DNA of 64,000 nt from Perognathus longimembris pacificus (GCF_023159225.1 NC_063176.1:36202786-36266785), one strand, 5' to 3'; shown: positions 53,873 through 64,000, counted from the stretch's first letter. Numbers and translations: made by a program. Notes: generated from the sequence alone by a model not told the origin.

Positions 53873-54117
53873 TTTGTGTGCCTGTATGTTGGTCCTGAGG
53901 CTTGAACTCAGAGCCTGGGTGTTGTCCCTGAGCTGCTTTTGCTCAAGGCTAGCATTCTACCATTTGAGCCACATAGCCACTTCTGGCTTTTTCTGAGTAG
54001 ATTATTGGAGGTAAGAATTTCATGTATTTTCCTGCCAGGGCTGGGTTCGAACCATGATCCTCAGATCTCAGCATCCCAAGTAGCTATGATTACAGGTGTG
54101 AGCCGCTATTTCCCGGC
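53873..54117 (-). mobile_element. B1-Geo SINE
   Basis: Complete; ends 93 bases before exon 3. A reverse ID-like piece precedes it at 53790-53865. Confidence 0.83.
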
Positions 54118-54210
54118 CCAAAATTTGTTTTTAAAAAAAATATCAAAGAGCTCCCCAGTTATTATTAAGTACCATAGTTGATTGTATATTGTTCTTTTAT
54201 GTTTTTACAG

Positions 54211-54414
54211 ATGGTAGTAAAAACTTTTATGGATATGGATCAAGATTCAGAAGATGAAAAGCAGCAGTATCTCCCACTAGCCTTGCATCTTGCATCTGAA
54301 TTCTTCCTCAGGAACCCTAATAAAGATGTACGTCTCCTTGTAGCTTGTTGTTTGGCTGACATATTTCGAATATATGCCCCAGAAGCTCCATATACTTCCC
54401 ATGATAAACTTAAG
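54211..54414 (+). CDS. PDS5A: PDS5A exon 3 (residues 47-114)
   Basis: Sixty-eight codons in phase 0 at both ends, starting [17 protein letters not shown] and ending [10 protein letters not shown]. The acceptor is TTTTATGTTTTTACAG and the donor AAG|GTAAAT. It encodes the first HEAT-type helices of the Pds5 family, including the conserved stretch [22 protein letters not shown]; the APEAP segment falls at about residues 102-106 and corresponds to a motif conserved in Pds5 proteins from yeast to man. SEDEKQQY is the PDS5A version (PDS5B has a different acidic segment here). A B1-Geo SINE ends less than 100 bases upstream of the acceptor. Confidence 0.97.
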
Positions 54415-54964
54415 GTAAATACAATCCTTACAAACTTTTACAAAAGTGAAAATTAACTTATTTTTGTTGTATAGTATATCTTTATGAGCATATTTTTATA
54501 TTCTTGTAATTTTCATATTATTAGTTTTGAAACTTCAATTTTAATGTCTCCAAAAATGATCAGTGTTACTAAGAACTTTTGACAGGTAAAAATTATAAGT
54601 TATCTGTCCTTCAAGTTCATCACAAAGCCTAGGTGGCTGTTTCACATATTGATTGTAGATTAATAATAGTTTTTAAAACTGTGCTATACTAGAATTTACA
54701 TGTTGAAATAGCTTTATTCCCCTATTGGTTTACTTAACAAGCAAAACTGTATGCTTACATTTGTGATTCTGTGTTTGTTCAAAATGTTTGAGGAACTTTT
54801 ATGTTGATCCCTTGGATTGATTTCATTTTAGTAATATGAAAATAAAATGAAAAATTGAAATAAAAATTAATACAGTACATGAAAAATTAATATGAATAAT
54901 AGAATCGATTATGCCATTTTTGGAACTTTTTTAATCTTTTGGACAACTTCTGGTAAATGCTGTA

Positions 54965-55385
54965 GGGTTCCCTCCCCATCTGTGGTTTTGCTTTCTATAG
55001 TTTTAGGCATGGTGACTATGGTCAAAAAGTAGTAAATGGAAAATTCCAGAAATAAATGATTCAGAAATTTCAGATATTACTGTTCTGTGGAAAATAATGA
55101 AATATGCTCTTCTGCTTCATCCTTTCTAAGATAAGAATCATATCTTTATCCTGTTCTACCCTGTATATGCTGCCTGACTTAATGGCTGTCTTGTTTATCA
55201 GATCTCAGTTATCAGAATTATAGCAGTGTTTTAAACGTTTATAACATACTGTTTTGTTTTCATTATTAATGTTAATCCTTTATTATACCTAATGTATGTA
55301 TTCAACTGTCATAGGTATATGTGTATAGTGTAAAAAAGTATTGAGTTCACTATTGTCTAGTCTCTGGCATCAAGGGGAAATTATA
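54965..55385 (+). mobile_element. Tigger-like DNA transposon remnant
   Basis: CTGTGGTTTTGCTTTCTATA, GGTGACTATGGTCAAAAAG, AAATGGAAAATTCCAGAAAT, TTATCAGATCTCAGTTATCA and GTCATAGGTATATGTGTATA occur in the order of a TcMar-Tigger non-autonomous element. No transposase coding. Confidence 0.7.
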
Positions 55386-55467
55386 GTAGTACAAAACTCA
55401 CATTGTAGCATGTTGTTACTATTTTTAATTAAAACTTCTAAAGGAAGCTCAATTAGAAAGAGAAGTC

Positions 55468-55585
55468 TTGGGGTGGTAGCTCACATCTACAGTCTTAGAA
55501 CTTTATTGGCTGAGGCTAGGGGATTGAAAGTTTATGTAGCCAGACTAGGCTACATAAGGACTCTGATTCAAACAAAATAAAAACA
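55468..55585 (+). mobile_element. B1-like SINE
   Basis: CTTGGGGTGGTAGCTCACAT...GGCTACATAAGGACTCTGAT. Confidence 0.7.
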
Positions 55586-55755
55586 ACAACACAAGAAGGA
55601 AAGCACTGTCATCATTCTTAAACTAGTTGGTTGCTTTAGTTTCATAGGTCTTTGTAGACGTACTTCAAATTCAAAACAGGGTAATGAAAATTGCTAATTA
55701 TATGTAGAAAATAGTGAATTGGCTCATTCAGCTTCATTAAAATGAAGATAGTTAT

Positions 55756-55962
55756 GCTGAGCGCTGGTGGCTCATACCTGTAATCCTAGCTACTCAGGAG
55801 GCTGAGATCTGAGGATTGCAGTTCAGAGCCAGCATCTGTGAGACTCTTATCTTCAATTAATCACCAGAAAATTGGAAGTGGTGCTGTGGCTCAAGTGGTA
55901 AAGTGCTAGCCTGGAGCTCAGGGACAGTGCCCAGGCCCAGAGTTGAAGCTCCATGACTGATT
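55756..55962 (+). mobile_element. B1-Geo SINE
   Basis: Near consensus, GAGCGCTGGTGGCTCATACC to GAGTTGAAGCTCCATGACTG. Confidence 0.84.
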
Positions 55963-56116
55963 TCAAAACAAACAAAAATGAAGATAGTTATTTGACATGG
56001 AAGGATGAGGATTCTGAGTGATAAGAAAGTTATATAGTAGAAGTAATACATTTGAGTAAAACACAAACCCTGGCTTCTCAGAAAGAGAAAGGCTAAAGAT
56101 AAGTATAATTTTTTTT

Positions 56117-56319
56117 GTTTTGTTTTTTTGCCAGTCCTGGGGCTTGAACTCAGGGCCTGAGCACTGTCCCTGGCTTCTTTTTCACTCAAGGCTAGCACTC
56201 TGCCACTTGAGCCACAGCGCCACTTCAGGCTTTTTCTTTATATGTGGTGCTGAGGAATCGAACCCAGGGCTTCATGTATACGAGGCAAGCACTCTACCAC
56301 TAGGCCATATTCCCAGCCC
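56117..56319 (-). mobile_element. IDL-Geo SINE
   Basis: AAGATAAGTATAATT on both sides; 235 bases before exon 4. Confidence 0.94.
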
Positions 56320-56553
56320 CAAGATAAGTATAATTAACCATCTTTATTTTTGCTTCTGAAGGTTATAGTTTTGTTTGTTTTTATCTTTAGCAGTCATTTT
56401 GAGTAATGGACTTGGATAGTTCTAAGTTACTGGGCTAAAGGAGAGTTTTCTTTTATTGATGTTTGTAACAAATATATAGAGAAAATAGAGACTATTATGT
56501 GTTGTGAAGCCATAAGTATGTCTAAATTAATATGTTTTATTATTTTTTAACAG

Positions 56554-56640
56554 GACATATTTTTGTTTATTACCAGACAATTAAAAGGTTTGGAGGATAC
56601 AAAGAGTCCACAGTTTAATAGATACTTTTATTTATTAGAG
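56554..56640 (+). CDS. PDS5A: PDS5A exon 4 (residues 115-143)
   Basis: Twenty-nine codons, phase 0 at both ends, [20 protein letters not shown] through FNRYFYLLE. The acceptor is TATTTTTTAACAG and the donor GAG|GTAAAA. This part of the HEAT solenoid is almost invariant between PDS5A and PDS5B, so the paralog is assigned from the flanking exons. Length and frame are intact, with no stop or frameshift. Confidence 0.97.
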
Positions 56641-57208
56641 GTAAAAAACCCAATACTTTATTTCATAAATGTCAATTTTGTATACTAGTAAATTTTTGTA
56701 TTTATAATATTAAATGAGCCTTTGTTTTACAGAAAGTCCACTTAGTAAAATACCTTTTACATTTACAAGGAAAAGAAAATCTTAGCTTGTTCCTTATATT
56801 TTGAAAAGATAACTGTATTCTAATGGGATGCAGAAGATTATTTTGAAACCAGCTTTCATCGTATTTTTTTGTATTCCTTTCTGATCTAAAATAGACATTC
56901 AGTGTTCTTTAACATGCTTTTTATATATGTATGTTATGTATAATGTTTATCAACCCGTAAGTAGTAGTATTAAATTTGAGAAAACACGGATGCTATCAAG
57001 TGTATGTCTTTTTAAAATGTAAGACTATTTAACACTTGTAGTTTATTCATTGTGTCATTATAGGCTCTAATACAGATTCCTAATTCTAAAAATTAAAATT
57101 TACTAGTGATAAAAATTTTAATTTACTAATGAGTTTACTTTTGTTTTGCTATTCTGTACTTATAATTCTGTACTTATAAAATTAATTATTTTTATTTATT
57201 CATTTAAG
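56641..57208 (+). other. PDS5A: PDS5A intron 4
   Basis: 568 AT-rich bases with no repeat I recognise, the only repeat-free intron in the window. Confidence 0.9.
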
Positions 57209-57306
57209 AATTTAGCTTGGGTTAAGTCGTATAACATCTGCTTTGAATTGGAAGATTGCAATGAAATTTTTATTCAGCTTTTTAGGACTCTCTTCTCAGT
57301 AATCAA
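57209..57306 (+). CDS. PDS5A: PDS5A exon 5 (residues 144 to first two bases of codon 176)
   Basis: Ninety-eight bases encoding [20 protein letters not shown] followed by [12 protein letters not shown], ending with the first two bases (AA) of an asparagine codon. The acceptor is the AT-rich TTATTCATTTAAG and the donor AA|GTAAGT. The residue pattern ([11 protein letters not shown]) is that of PDS5A. The split codon is completed exactly by the next exon, which supports the splice boundaries. Confidence 0.96.
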
Positions 57307-57399
57307 GTAAGTTTCTTTAAAAATCATTTGTCTTTTTTAACCCTGTGTATATTGAAGTCTCTTATACTATAATTTGTGCTCAAAAATTTTTAGACTTGG

Positions 57400-57603
57400 G
57401 ACTGGGAATGTGGCTTAGCAGTAGAGTGCTTGCCTACCATGCATGAAGCTCTGGGCTCGGTTCCTCAGTACCATATAAACAGAAAAAGCCAGAAGTGGCA
57501 CTGTGGCTCAAGAGTTAGAATGCTAGCCTTGAGCAAAAAGAAGGAAGCCAGGGACAGTACTCAGGCCCCGAGTCTCAAATCCCAGGACTGGCAAAAAAAA
57601 AAA
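57400..57603 (+). mobile_element. IDL-Geo SINE
   Basis: Older subtype; begins about 95 bases after the exon 5 donor; TTTTAGACTT flanks. Confidence 0.91.
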
Positions 57604-58182
57604 GATTTTAGACTTTTAAGGTTGTTTTCATTAGAAGTAGTAATATGAAGATGGAAAAAAAGGTTATCTTTGCCATTATACTACTGTTTTGAATTTATGA
57701 TATAAATTTATTGGTTGCTGTGGAATAGTAGAGAAGTATTATGCAGAGCCCTTTTTTTGAAAAAACTTAGCTGGTAGAAGCAGTATCTTACAGTTGGAAC
57801 ATGAATGTCGTGAGATTTTAAGTCATGAAATAGTAAATTATGAGAGACATGATAGCCAAGTCCTTAAGCATACTGATTTTGATATCTTTCCATGTGTAAA
57901 GAAACCATTTGATACATGGTATGACAAATATGTCTGTTTCTCATCAGCTGCTCTCGACTATCTGCCTGTTTTGATAATTTTCTATGGTCTTCCCTTGGGA
58001 GAGTCAAAGTTCTTACATTCTTATTTATAGATTGGGGAAAGATGATAAGTCAACTTTTGTTTCATAGAAATAGGGAAGGTTGAATACAGGATGAGAGTGT
58101 TAGCTTTGGAATACATTCTTGGACAAAAGATCTCAGCATATTGTTTTTGTATTTTCCTTATAGTTAAGAAAGGATTTTTGCC

Positions 58183-58350
58183 AGGAGGCTGAGATTTAAG
58201 GATCATGGTTCAAACTAGCCTGGGCAGAAAAGTCCCTGTGAAACTCTTTATCTCCAGTTAGCCACCAGAAAATCAGAAGTGGAGTTGTGGCTCAAAGTGG
58301 CAATGTGCTAACCTTGAGCATAAGAGGTCAGGTATAGTGTGTAGTCCTAC
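58183..58350 (+). mobile_element. B1-Geo SINE
   Basis: 5' truncated (starts CAGGAGGCTGAGATTTAAGG). An IDL stub, CTGGGAATGTGGCTTAGCAG, follows at 58381-58410. Confidence 0.72.
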
Positions 58351-58412
58351 AATGAACCAAAAAAAAAAAAAGCCTCTTGGCCTGGGAATGTGGCTTAGCA
58401 GTAGAGTGCTTC

Positions 58413-58565
58413 TCGGCCACAGTGCTGCTTCTCTTTTTTGAGTAGTTGTTAATTGGAGATAAGAGTCTGATGAGGACTTTCCTGCCTGGGCTGGCTTGAA
58501 CCAGGATCCTCATCTCAGCCCCTTGAGTAGCTGGGATTACAGGTGTGAGCCACCATCACCCAGCT
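58413..58565 (-). mobile_element. B1-Geo fragment
   Basis: B1 half and the junction with Geo. Confidence 0.75.
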
Positions 58566-58691
58566 AATTATCTTTTTAATAAATGATTCTGACCATACTT
58601 TCAAGTGTTCAGGAGCCATGTATTTGTAATGATTTGCATTATGGAGAACAATTTCATGCACATTTTTAATTAATTAATTTATCTATTTATT

Positions 58692-58742
58692 TGGCCAGTC
58701 CTGGGCCTTGCACTCTTGCCACTAGGCCATATCCCCAGCCCT
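58692..58742 (-). mobile_element. IDL-Geo with the whole middle deleted
   Basis: Only the first about 22 bases (GGCCAGTCCTGGGCCTTGCA) and the last about 29 bases (CTCTTGCCACTAGGCCATAT, CCCCAGCCC) remain, joined at a shared CACTC/GGACTC-type sequence. Confidence 0.9.
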
Positions 58743-58984
58743 TTATGTACATTTTTATGAAAAGTAATTGAATAGAATGTAAAATTAACATTGATCTAGA
58801 ATAAACAGGAAAGGATTAGATAGACCTAATTTGAAGATAGAAATCTATGCAAATGATGGCATGAGGGGGAAAAAAAAACTTATGGTAGGATTTGACTACC
58901 AGTTGGCCATTAGAGTAAATGATGGAATAAGTAAAATTTTGTATTAGTTAACTTTTGCTATATAACAAAACAGCATAAAAACCA

Positions 58985-59190
58985 AACTTATGATCCCAGC
59001 TACTTGGAAGCCATAGATAGAGGATAGGAATTCAAGGCTGGCAAAGTTAACAGGAAACCCTAATTAAGATGGATGTGGTAGTGCAAATCTGTAATTCCAG
59101 CTGTTGGGCAGGCAGAGTAGGAGGATCTCAGTCAAAGGCTGGGCTGGGCAAAAATGGAAGACCCTGTCTGAATTAAACCCTACTACTTAA
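58985..59190 (+). mobile_element. Two B1-like fragments
   Basis: ATCCCAGCTACTTGGAAGCC, then GGATGTGGTAGTGCAAATCT. Confidence 0.55.
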
Positions 59191-59784
59191 AAAAAAAAAT
59201 AGGAGAAGGAAAAAGAAGCAAACCAACAAAACCCTACAATTTGATAGTGTAAGACAGCTACTATTTTATTTATGCTATGTTTTTGGTTAACAGTTATTTA
59301 GGTATGTTTTGGATTCTGCCCATGTTTGCAGTCCTTTTAGAACATTGGCAGTTGGTTGAGGTAAAAATACAACTAGTTTACTTGTTTTTTATTTTATCCA
59401 GCAAGCCAGGACAGTATCTTAATACACTGACTACGTTTTAGAAGTACCATGAAAGGACAAACCTCATTGCAAAAGAAATTTTTAAGCCTTTAGTTCCTTC
59501 TAAGTTTCATTGGTCAAGCCAGAAGCATAGGTAAATCCTTAGATATAAGGATTGGTCAAATAAGCTCCATATTTGGGTGGTAGGAACAACATTGTCATGG
59601 GATGTATGTTTCCCAGTGAGAACAATGCTCATTGTTCTCATACCTTAATTTTGGAGGCTTCTTTAAAAAAATTGAGAACTATCTCCTTCAATAACATCTT
59701 GTAAAATTACTGTTCTTACCCTTTCCTAACTATACATTTAAACCTGCCTCTCATTCGGTTCTTCCTCCTATTTTGTAATTCTTT

Positions 59785-59985
59785 TTTTTTTTTTGGCCAG
59801 TCCTGGGGCTTGGACTCAGGGCCTGAGCACTGTCCCTGGCTTCTTTTTGCTCAAGGCTAGTACTCTGCCACTTGAGCCACAGCACCACTTCTGGCCATTT
59901 TCTGCATATGTGGTGCTGGGGAATTGAACCCAGGGCCTCATGTATATGAGACAAGCACTCTTGCCACTAGGCCATATCCCCAGCC
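59785..59985 (-). mobile_element. IDL-Geo SINE
   Basis: TATTTTGTAATTCTTT upstream, TATTTTGCAATTCTTT downstream. Confidence 0.94.
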
Positions 59986-60029
59986 CTATTTTGCAATTCT
60001 TTCATCAGAAAAATCACTTCTTTTGGAGG

Positions 60030-60110
60030 GGTGGGGAGATCTGGTACTAGGGTTTGAACTCAGGACCCTGTAAAGCATGTGTCTTCCTTTAGCCACCCCT
60101 CCAGTTCTTT
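60030..60110 (-). mobile_element. ID-like monomer
   Basis: GGTACTAGGGTTTGAACTCA, degraded. Confidence 0.5.
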
Positions 60111-60134
60111 TTTCTGCCATTTCTGTTTTGTTTC

Positions 60135-60375
60135 ATGCTGGTTTGTGAGCTCGAATTAAGAGCCTGGGCACTGTCCTAAGTTTTTTTTTTTTTTTTTTTT
60201 TAACTCAAAGCTACTACTCTACCACTTGAGCCACAATACCACTTCCTGCTTTTTGGTGGTTAATTGATGATAAAAGTTTCAGACTTCCCATGGTCTGGTT
60301 TTTAACCCTGATCTTTAGGTCTTAGCTTCCTGAGTTGGCTGTGATTACAGGTTGTGAGCCACTGGCATTTGGCTG
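60135..60375 (-). mobile_element. B1-Geo SINE
   Basis: Complete but diverged; T tract of about 22 inside the Geo half. A B1 fragment follows at 60445-60600. Confidence 0.76.
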
Positions 60376-60879
60376 TGCTAATTGTTTCTGAGATTAGTCT
60401 CCCTTTCCTAATGCATGCGTGGGTTACATTTTCCCTATTTTAGGCTTCTCATCACAGCTAGGATTGCAGGCACATGCTTCTGCATCTTATGAACTTAAGA
60501 AGGCATCTTATGAACTTTTCTGCCCAAGGTAGCTGCAAAAATGATCTTCCAAATCTCAGCTCCCCTCAGTAGGGAGCATTACAGGTGTAAGCAACTAGGT
60601 CTTGGCGTTTTTTTAAAATTTTGCACTTAATGAATCTGAAGAATGTTAATGTTGATCTAATTAAAATAATTAATGAAAGCCAGCTCCAGCAGGAAAGTCC
60701 ATGACACTCATCTCCAATTTTTCCCTCTCTTTTTAAGTTACTTAAAACTTTTTTCAGGTAGTTATATATCAAAAGTAGGCCCTGGGTCTGTGTTGTTTTT
60801 AATCTCTAGTATTTTTCCCTTTACTTTTTTAAAAGTACATTTCTTTTTTTTTTTTTAAACACTATTATTTATTTATTTA

Positions 60880-61397
60880 TTGCCAGTCCTTGGGCTTGAA
60901 CTCAGGGCCTGAGCACTATCCCTGGCTTCTTTTTGCTCAACGCTAGCCCTCTGCCACTTGAACCACAGCGCCACTTCTTTTTTTTTTGGCCAGTCCTGGG
61001 CCTTGGACTCAGGGCCTGAGCACTGTCCCTGGCTTCTTCCCGCTCAAGGCTAGCACTCTGCCACTTGAGCCACAGCGCCACTTCTTTTTTTTTTTGGCCA
61101 GTCCTGGGCCTTGGACTCAGGGCCTGAGCACTGTCCCTGGCTTCTTCCCGCTCAAGGCTAGCACTCCGCCACTTGAGCCACAGCGCCGCTTCTGGCCGTT
61201 TTCTGTATATGTGGTGCTGGGGAATCGAACCTAGGGCCTCGTGTATCCGAGGCAGGCACTCTTGCCACTAGGCTATATCCCCAGCCCACAGCGCCACTTC
61301 TTGCCTTCCCTATATATGTGGTGCTGAGGAATCGAACCCAGGGCTTCATGTATATGAGGCAAGGACTCTTGCCACTAGGCCATGTTCCCAGCCCCCC
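60880..61397 (-). mobile_element. Composite: IDL-Geo split by a Geo-Geo-IDL insertion
   Basis: Host pieces 60880-60976 and 61288-61397. The insert holds one Geo segment (60979-61085) ending CCACAGCGCCACTTCT, then a full IDL-Geo (61088-61287). CACAGCGCCACTTCT thus occurs three times. The inner pieces share the CTTCTTCCCGCTCAAGG subtype marker, so the extra Geo piece is probably a duplication of the inserted copy. Confidence 0.9.
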
Positions 61398-62204
61398 TCC
61401 CCCCTTACTTTTAAGATAGTTTAAATTTATTTTTAGGCAATTATGTATCATAAATAGTAAAAAGAAGATTGTGTGTGCGTGTGCGCGTGCACTTAAGCTT
61501 CTGGGGTATGTGGGTTTATATTAAATTATATTCTTACTTTGTTAAAGTTTCAGGGATTAGTCCCTCTTCTCCATTCAGTGGGTTCTTAAAGTCAAGGAAT
61601 GTCCTTGTGTGATCATTAAAAACTTGAAGATTATTTGAGCTTGATCTGTCAGTAGTTGTATCCCTTCTGATACATCACTTTTCAAACTCTAGTCTCTACT
61701 TTGGAGAATTTCAGGCCCTATGATGGCTTCCTGCCCATACAGCCTACACTTTTTCCAGGCAGTTGACCTGAAAATGACCAGGTTTTGTTTTTCCTTCTGG
61801 GGCGTATCTAATACCTGAAAGCTGTTGCATATGTTTTTCCCACTTTCTGGTTTCAGTTACAATCCTGCTTCTGTTAACATTCCTGTAGAAAAGTTAGTGA
61901 TTGAGATTGCTGAAATAATGGATTTTTTCATCTTTTCTCCTATTTTCTAACCCTTACGTATATATGGATCAGAGAGCCAAGTACACAGATTTTTGTTTTG
62001 CCTTTCCTTGTTTTATCAGATTGAAAGTCTCTTATTATCCTCTCTCATGTATAGAACTTTATAGTTGATTATAATCTTGGCATTTTGTAAAAATATACAA
62101 GATATATTGGTGAAGAAATGAAAAGTTGACTTTGTCAAATTTGTAATATTGTTTCTGTGATAATTTTCTTACCAACTTTTAAGTTATACCCTTTTTTGTG
62201 CGTA

Positions 62205-62430
62205 TGGAGGCTAGTTTGTGTGGGGGCTAATACTACAGGGACCTAGGTGCTTTTTCCGCTAAAGGCTGGTACTCTACCACGGGTGCCACAGCTTCACTTC
62301 CCCCTTTTGGTGATTAATTAATGACAATAAGAATTTGATGGACTTTCCTGCGGAGGTGAGGTTTGAACCCAAATACTCAGATATTAGCCTCCTAAATAGG
62401 ATTACATAGGTGATCCACTAGTGCTCACTA
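62205..62430 (-). mobile_element. B1-Geo SINE, degraded
   Basis: GGGGGCTAATACTACAGGGA...TAGGATTACATAGGTGATCC. Confidence 0.65.
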
Positions 62431-62971
62431 TAGTTTTGTGTTTTATCACTAAATACCAAATAGCTCAGTTATTCATGATACCATGTTAATTTTAAAGAGT
62501 TGCATGTGATTCCTAACTCTTAATTTAAGCCTTGTTGTCTTGTTATATATTTATATTAATAACATAGATGACATCATTGTTTTCTTTTCCCCTCTTTGGA
62601 GATGCAGATTTTGAAATGAGGGCCCCAGTACTTCAGAAGCAGATATTTATCCCTACCTACCTTTTGAGTCATGTAACCACCCAAGACATCAGTTATTTTT
62701 AATATATTTTTTCTCTTTTTATGTGTGTTAGGGATAAGAGCTATGTATGTTAGGATAAGTTAGTAAAGATGAGTGAATTGTAGAGAATGTGTGCTTTTTT
62801 AGAAATTCTTTTTTTTGTAAAATACTTTCCAAGACTATCTCACAGCTATTGCAGAACTCAACATAGAACCAAGGATACTTGACTACAGCCAAATTTGACA
62901 TTGTGAGCATAGTTCTCAAGTGAAGAATCCTTTTTATATATCTGTGATTGTAATAAGCTGGGAAGTGTAGT

Positions 62972-63088
62972 TGGCCTGGCATAGCAGTACGTATCTGTAG
63001 CCCTAGCGTGTGGGTGGTTGAAATACAGGGTCACAAATTTAAGACCAGCTTGGGCTACATAATTAGAACCTGTCTCACAAGAAAACGC
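62972..63088 (+). mobile_element. B1-like SINE
   Basis: GGCCTGGCATAGCAGTACGT...TTAGAACCTGTCTCACAAG; ends under 90 bases from the exon 6 acceptor. Confidence 0.72.
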
Positions 63089-63172
63089 CATCACCCTCCC
63101 CCCAAAGAAAAAGCAATTAATGAAATAGTCAAATTTATATATTTTTTATAATCTCAGTTTTTTTTTTTTTAG

Positions 63173-63299
63173 CAATAGTCACAATAAGAAGGTACAAATG
63201 CACATGCTAGACTTGATGAGTTCTATCATCATGGAAGGCGATGGAGTTACTCAAGAATTATTGGACTCCATTCTTATTAACCTCATACCTGCACATAAG
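63173..63299 (+). CDS. PDS5A: PDS5A exon 6 (end of codon 176 to residue 218)
   Basis: The first base completes the asparagine codon from exon 5; 42 codons follow, [20 protein letters not shown] then [20 protein letters not shown], ending HK. The acceptor is a long T tract followed by AG (63171-63172). The donor is AAG|GTCTGT, weaker than the others in this gene. It is the last exon in the window. About 1,100 residues of the protein, including the rest of the HEAT solenoid and the charged C-terminal tail, lie beyond the right edge. Confidence 0.95.
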
Positions 63300-63485
63300 G
63301 TCTGTATATACTTTAAATATATTAATGATTAATATTTAAAGGTAATGCTAGATGCACAAATCAGTGTTTAGTTTTTGGCACTTTGCAATCCTATATGTAA
63401 TTTTTCCTACTGCTATTTTCCAGAGTATTTATAGCTAGTATTTTTTAGAAAATATGCTCATTAAGATTGTATAAGATTTTCATTC

Positions 63486-63674
63486 AGGGCTGGGGATATG
63501 GCCTAGTGGCAAGAGTGCTTGCCTCGTATGCATGAGGTCCTGGGTTCAATTCCCCAGCACCACATATATGGAAAATGGCCAGAAGTGGCGCTGTGAGCAA
63601 AGAGCCTTGAGCAAAGAGAAGCCAGGGACAGTGCTCAGGCCCTGAGTCCAAGGCCCAGGACTGGCCAAAAAAAA
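63486..63674 (+). mobile_element. IDL-Geo SINE with rearranged Geo half
   Basis: The A-box region is lost (GGCGCTGTGAGCAAAGAGCC); flanks AGATTTTCATTCAG and AGATTTCATTCAG. Confidence 0.91.
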
Positions 63675-63844
63675 AGATTTCATTCAGCTAAGTGCTACTT
63701 ATTTTATGGGGACAAGAAATGTTTTGTGTTAATAGCTTATGAAAAACCTGGGAATTATAATGGTTGGGTTGTTGTCTTTTCTCTTTTATAACATAGATAT
63801 GAAACATGGAAAATTAGATTTCTTCTGCTCTTTTAAAGTTTAAA

Positions 63845-63955
63845 ATAGGGTCTTACTATGTAGATCGTGCTGCTGTCAAACTGGCAATCCTCTTACCTTA
63901 GTTTCCCCAAATTATGGCATTACAGGTGTGTACCTCTCTACGCAGTGGGAGTTTG
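63845..63955 (-). mobile_element. B1-like fragment
   Basis: GGGTCTTACTATGTAGATCG...GGCATTACAGGTGTGTACC. Confidence 0.6.
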
Positions 63956-64000
63956 AATTTCTTTTCAAGAACACTTATTGTACCTTTTCCTTGGGAACTT

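Larger units (their letters stand above)
33814..54210 (+). other. PDS5A: PDS5A intron 2 (20.4 kb)
   Basis: GTAAGC to TTACAG. It is filled with IDL-Geo and B1-Geo SINEs, antisense L1 remnants and lineage L1 3' ends listed separately. Apart from repeats, 33814-34597, 36060-36365 and 51840-52255 show nothing I recognise. No alternative coding exon was supportable. Confidence 0.9.
54415..56553 (+). other. PDS5A: PDS5A intron 3
   Basis: 2,139 bases with a Tigger-like remnant, one B1, one B1-Geo and one IDL-Geo. 54415-54960 and 56335-56553 are AT-rich sequence without recognisable features. Confidence 0.9.
57307..63172 (+). other. PDS5A: PDS5A intron 5
   Basis: 5,866 bases. SINEs are listed separately. 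57604-58180, 59190-59785, 61398-62205 and 62430-62970 are AT-rich and show nothing I can name. Confidence 0.9.
63300..64000 (+). other. PDS5A: PDS5A intron 6 (start)
   Basis: Begins at the GTCTGT donor and runs off the window. It holds one IDL-Geo and one degraded B1-like element. Confidence 0.85.

Noticed and set aside
57794..58030. 78-codon open frame in intron 5 with a varied composition
   Set aside because: No splice context, no recognised similarity, and stop codons close on both sides; a chance frame in AT-rich intron.
1..64000. Dispersed near-identical repeats as a possible CRISPR array or novel repeat system
   Set aside because: They are in both orientations, irregularly spaced, have A tails and individual target duplications, so they are retroposed SINEs in a mammalian genome.

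Overview
This window is mammalian nuclear DNA, almost certainly from a geomyoid rodent (kangaroo rat, pocket mouse or pocket gopher). The evidence is the dominant repeat: by my count about 60 copies of a two-part SINE whose left half is an ID-like, tRNA-Ala-derived monomer and whose right half is the 'Geo' unit. This is the IDL-Geo architecture, known as restricted to Geomyoidea. About 50 further copies of a 7SL/B1-like left half joined to the same Geo-type unit are interleaved with them. SINEs make up roughly a third of the sequence. I cannot name the species.

The only gene I can support is PDS5A, the cohesin regulator, on the + strand. A CpG-island promoter (about 31960-33560) holds an inferred non-coding exon 1 ending near 32729. 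The start codon is at 33676 in exon 2 (33636-33813). Coding exons follow at 54211-54414, 56554-56640, 57209-57306 and 63173-63299. All coding-exon junctions have GT/AG ends, the phases fit together, and they encode the first 218 residues. The gene runs off the right edge. The first coding intron is 20.4 kb and is packed with SINEs and L1 remnants.

Layout: 1-31960 is intergenic or upstream DNA with no supportable gene, made of SINEs, old L1 and MaLR pieces, microsatellites and two solo LTR-like insertions. One LTR (11286-11593, minus) sits inside an IDL-Geo SINE with a 4-bp target duplication. The other (30706-31287, plus) sits inside a B1-Geo SINE about 0.7 kb upstream of the CpG island. The promoter region is 31960-33635, and 33636 to the end is PDS5A exons and introns. 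Intron 3 carries a Tigger-type DNA transposon remnant, and introns 2 and 5 hold most of the nested SINEs.

I found no previously undescribed gene system. The most interesting material is in the mobile DNA: Geo itself looks tRNA-derived, with A- and B-box-like motifs; SINEs nest inside each other with readable target duplications; there are rearranged SINE multimers (IDL-IDL-Geo and a repeated Geo half); and solo LTRs have landed inside SINEs. SINE ends are accurate to a few bases; those of old L1 and MaLR pieces are only approximate.
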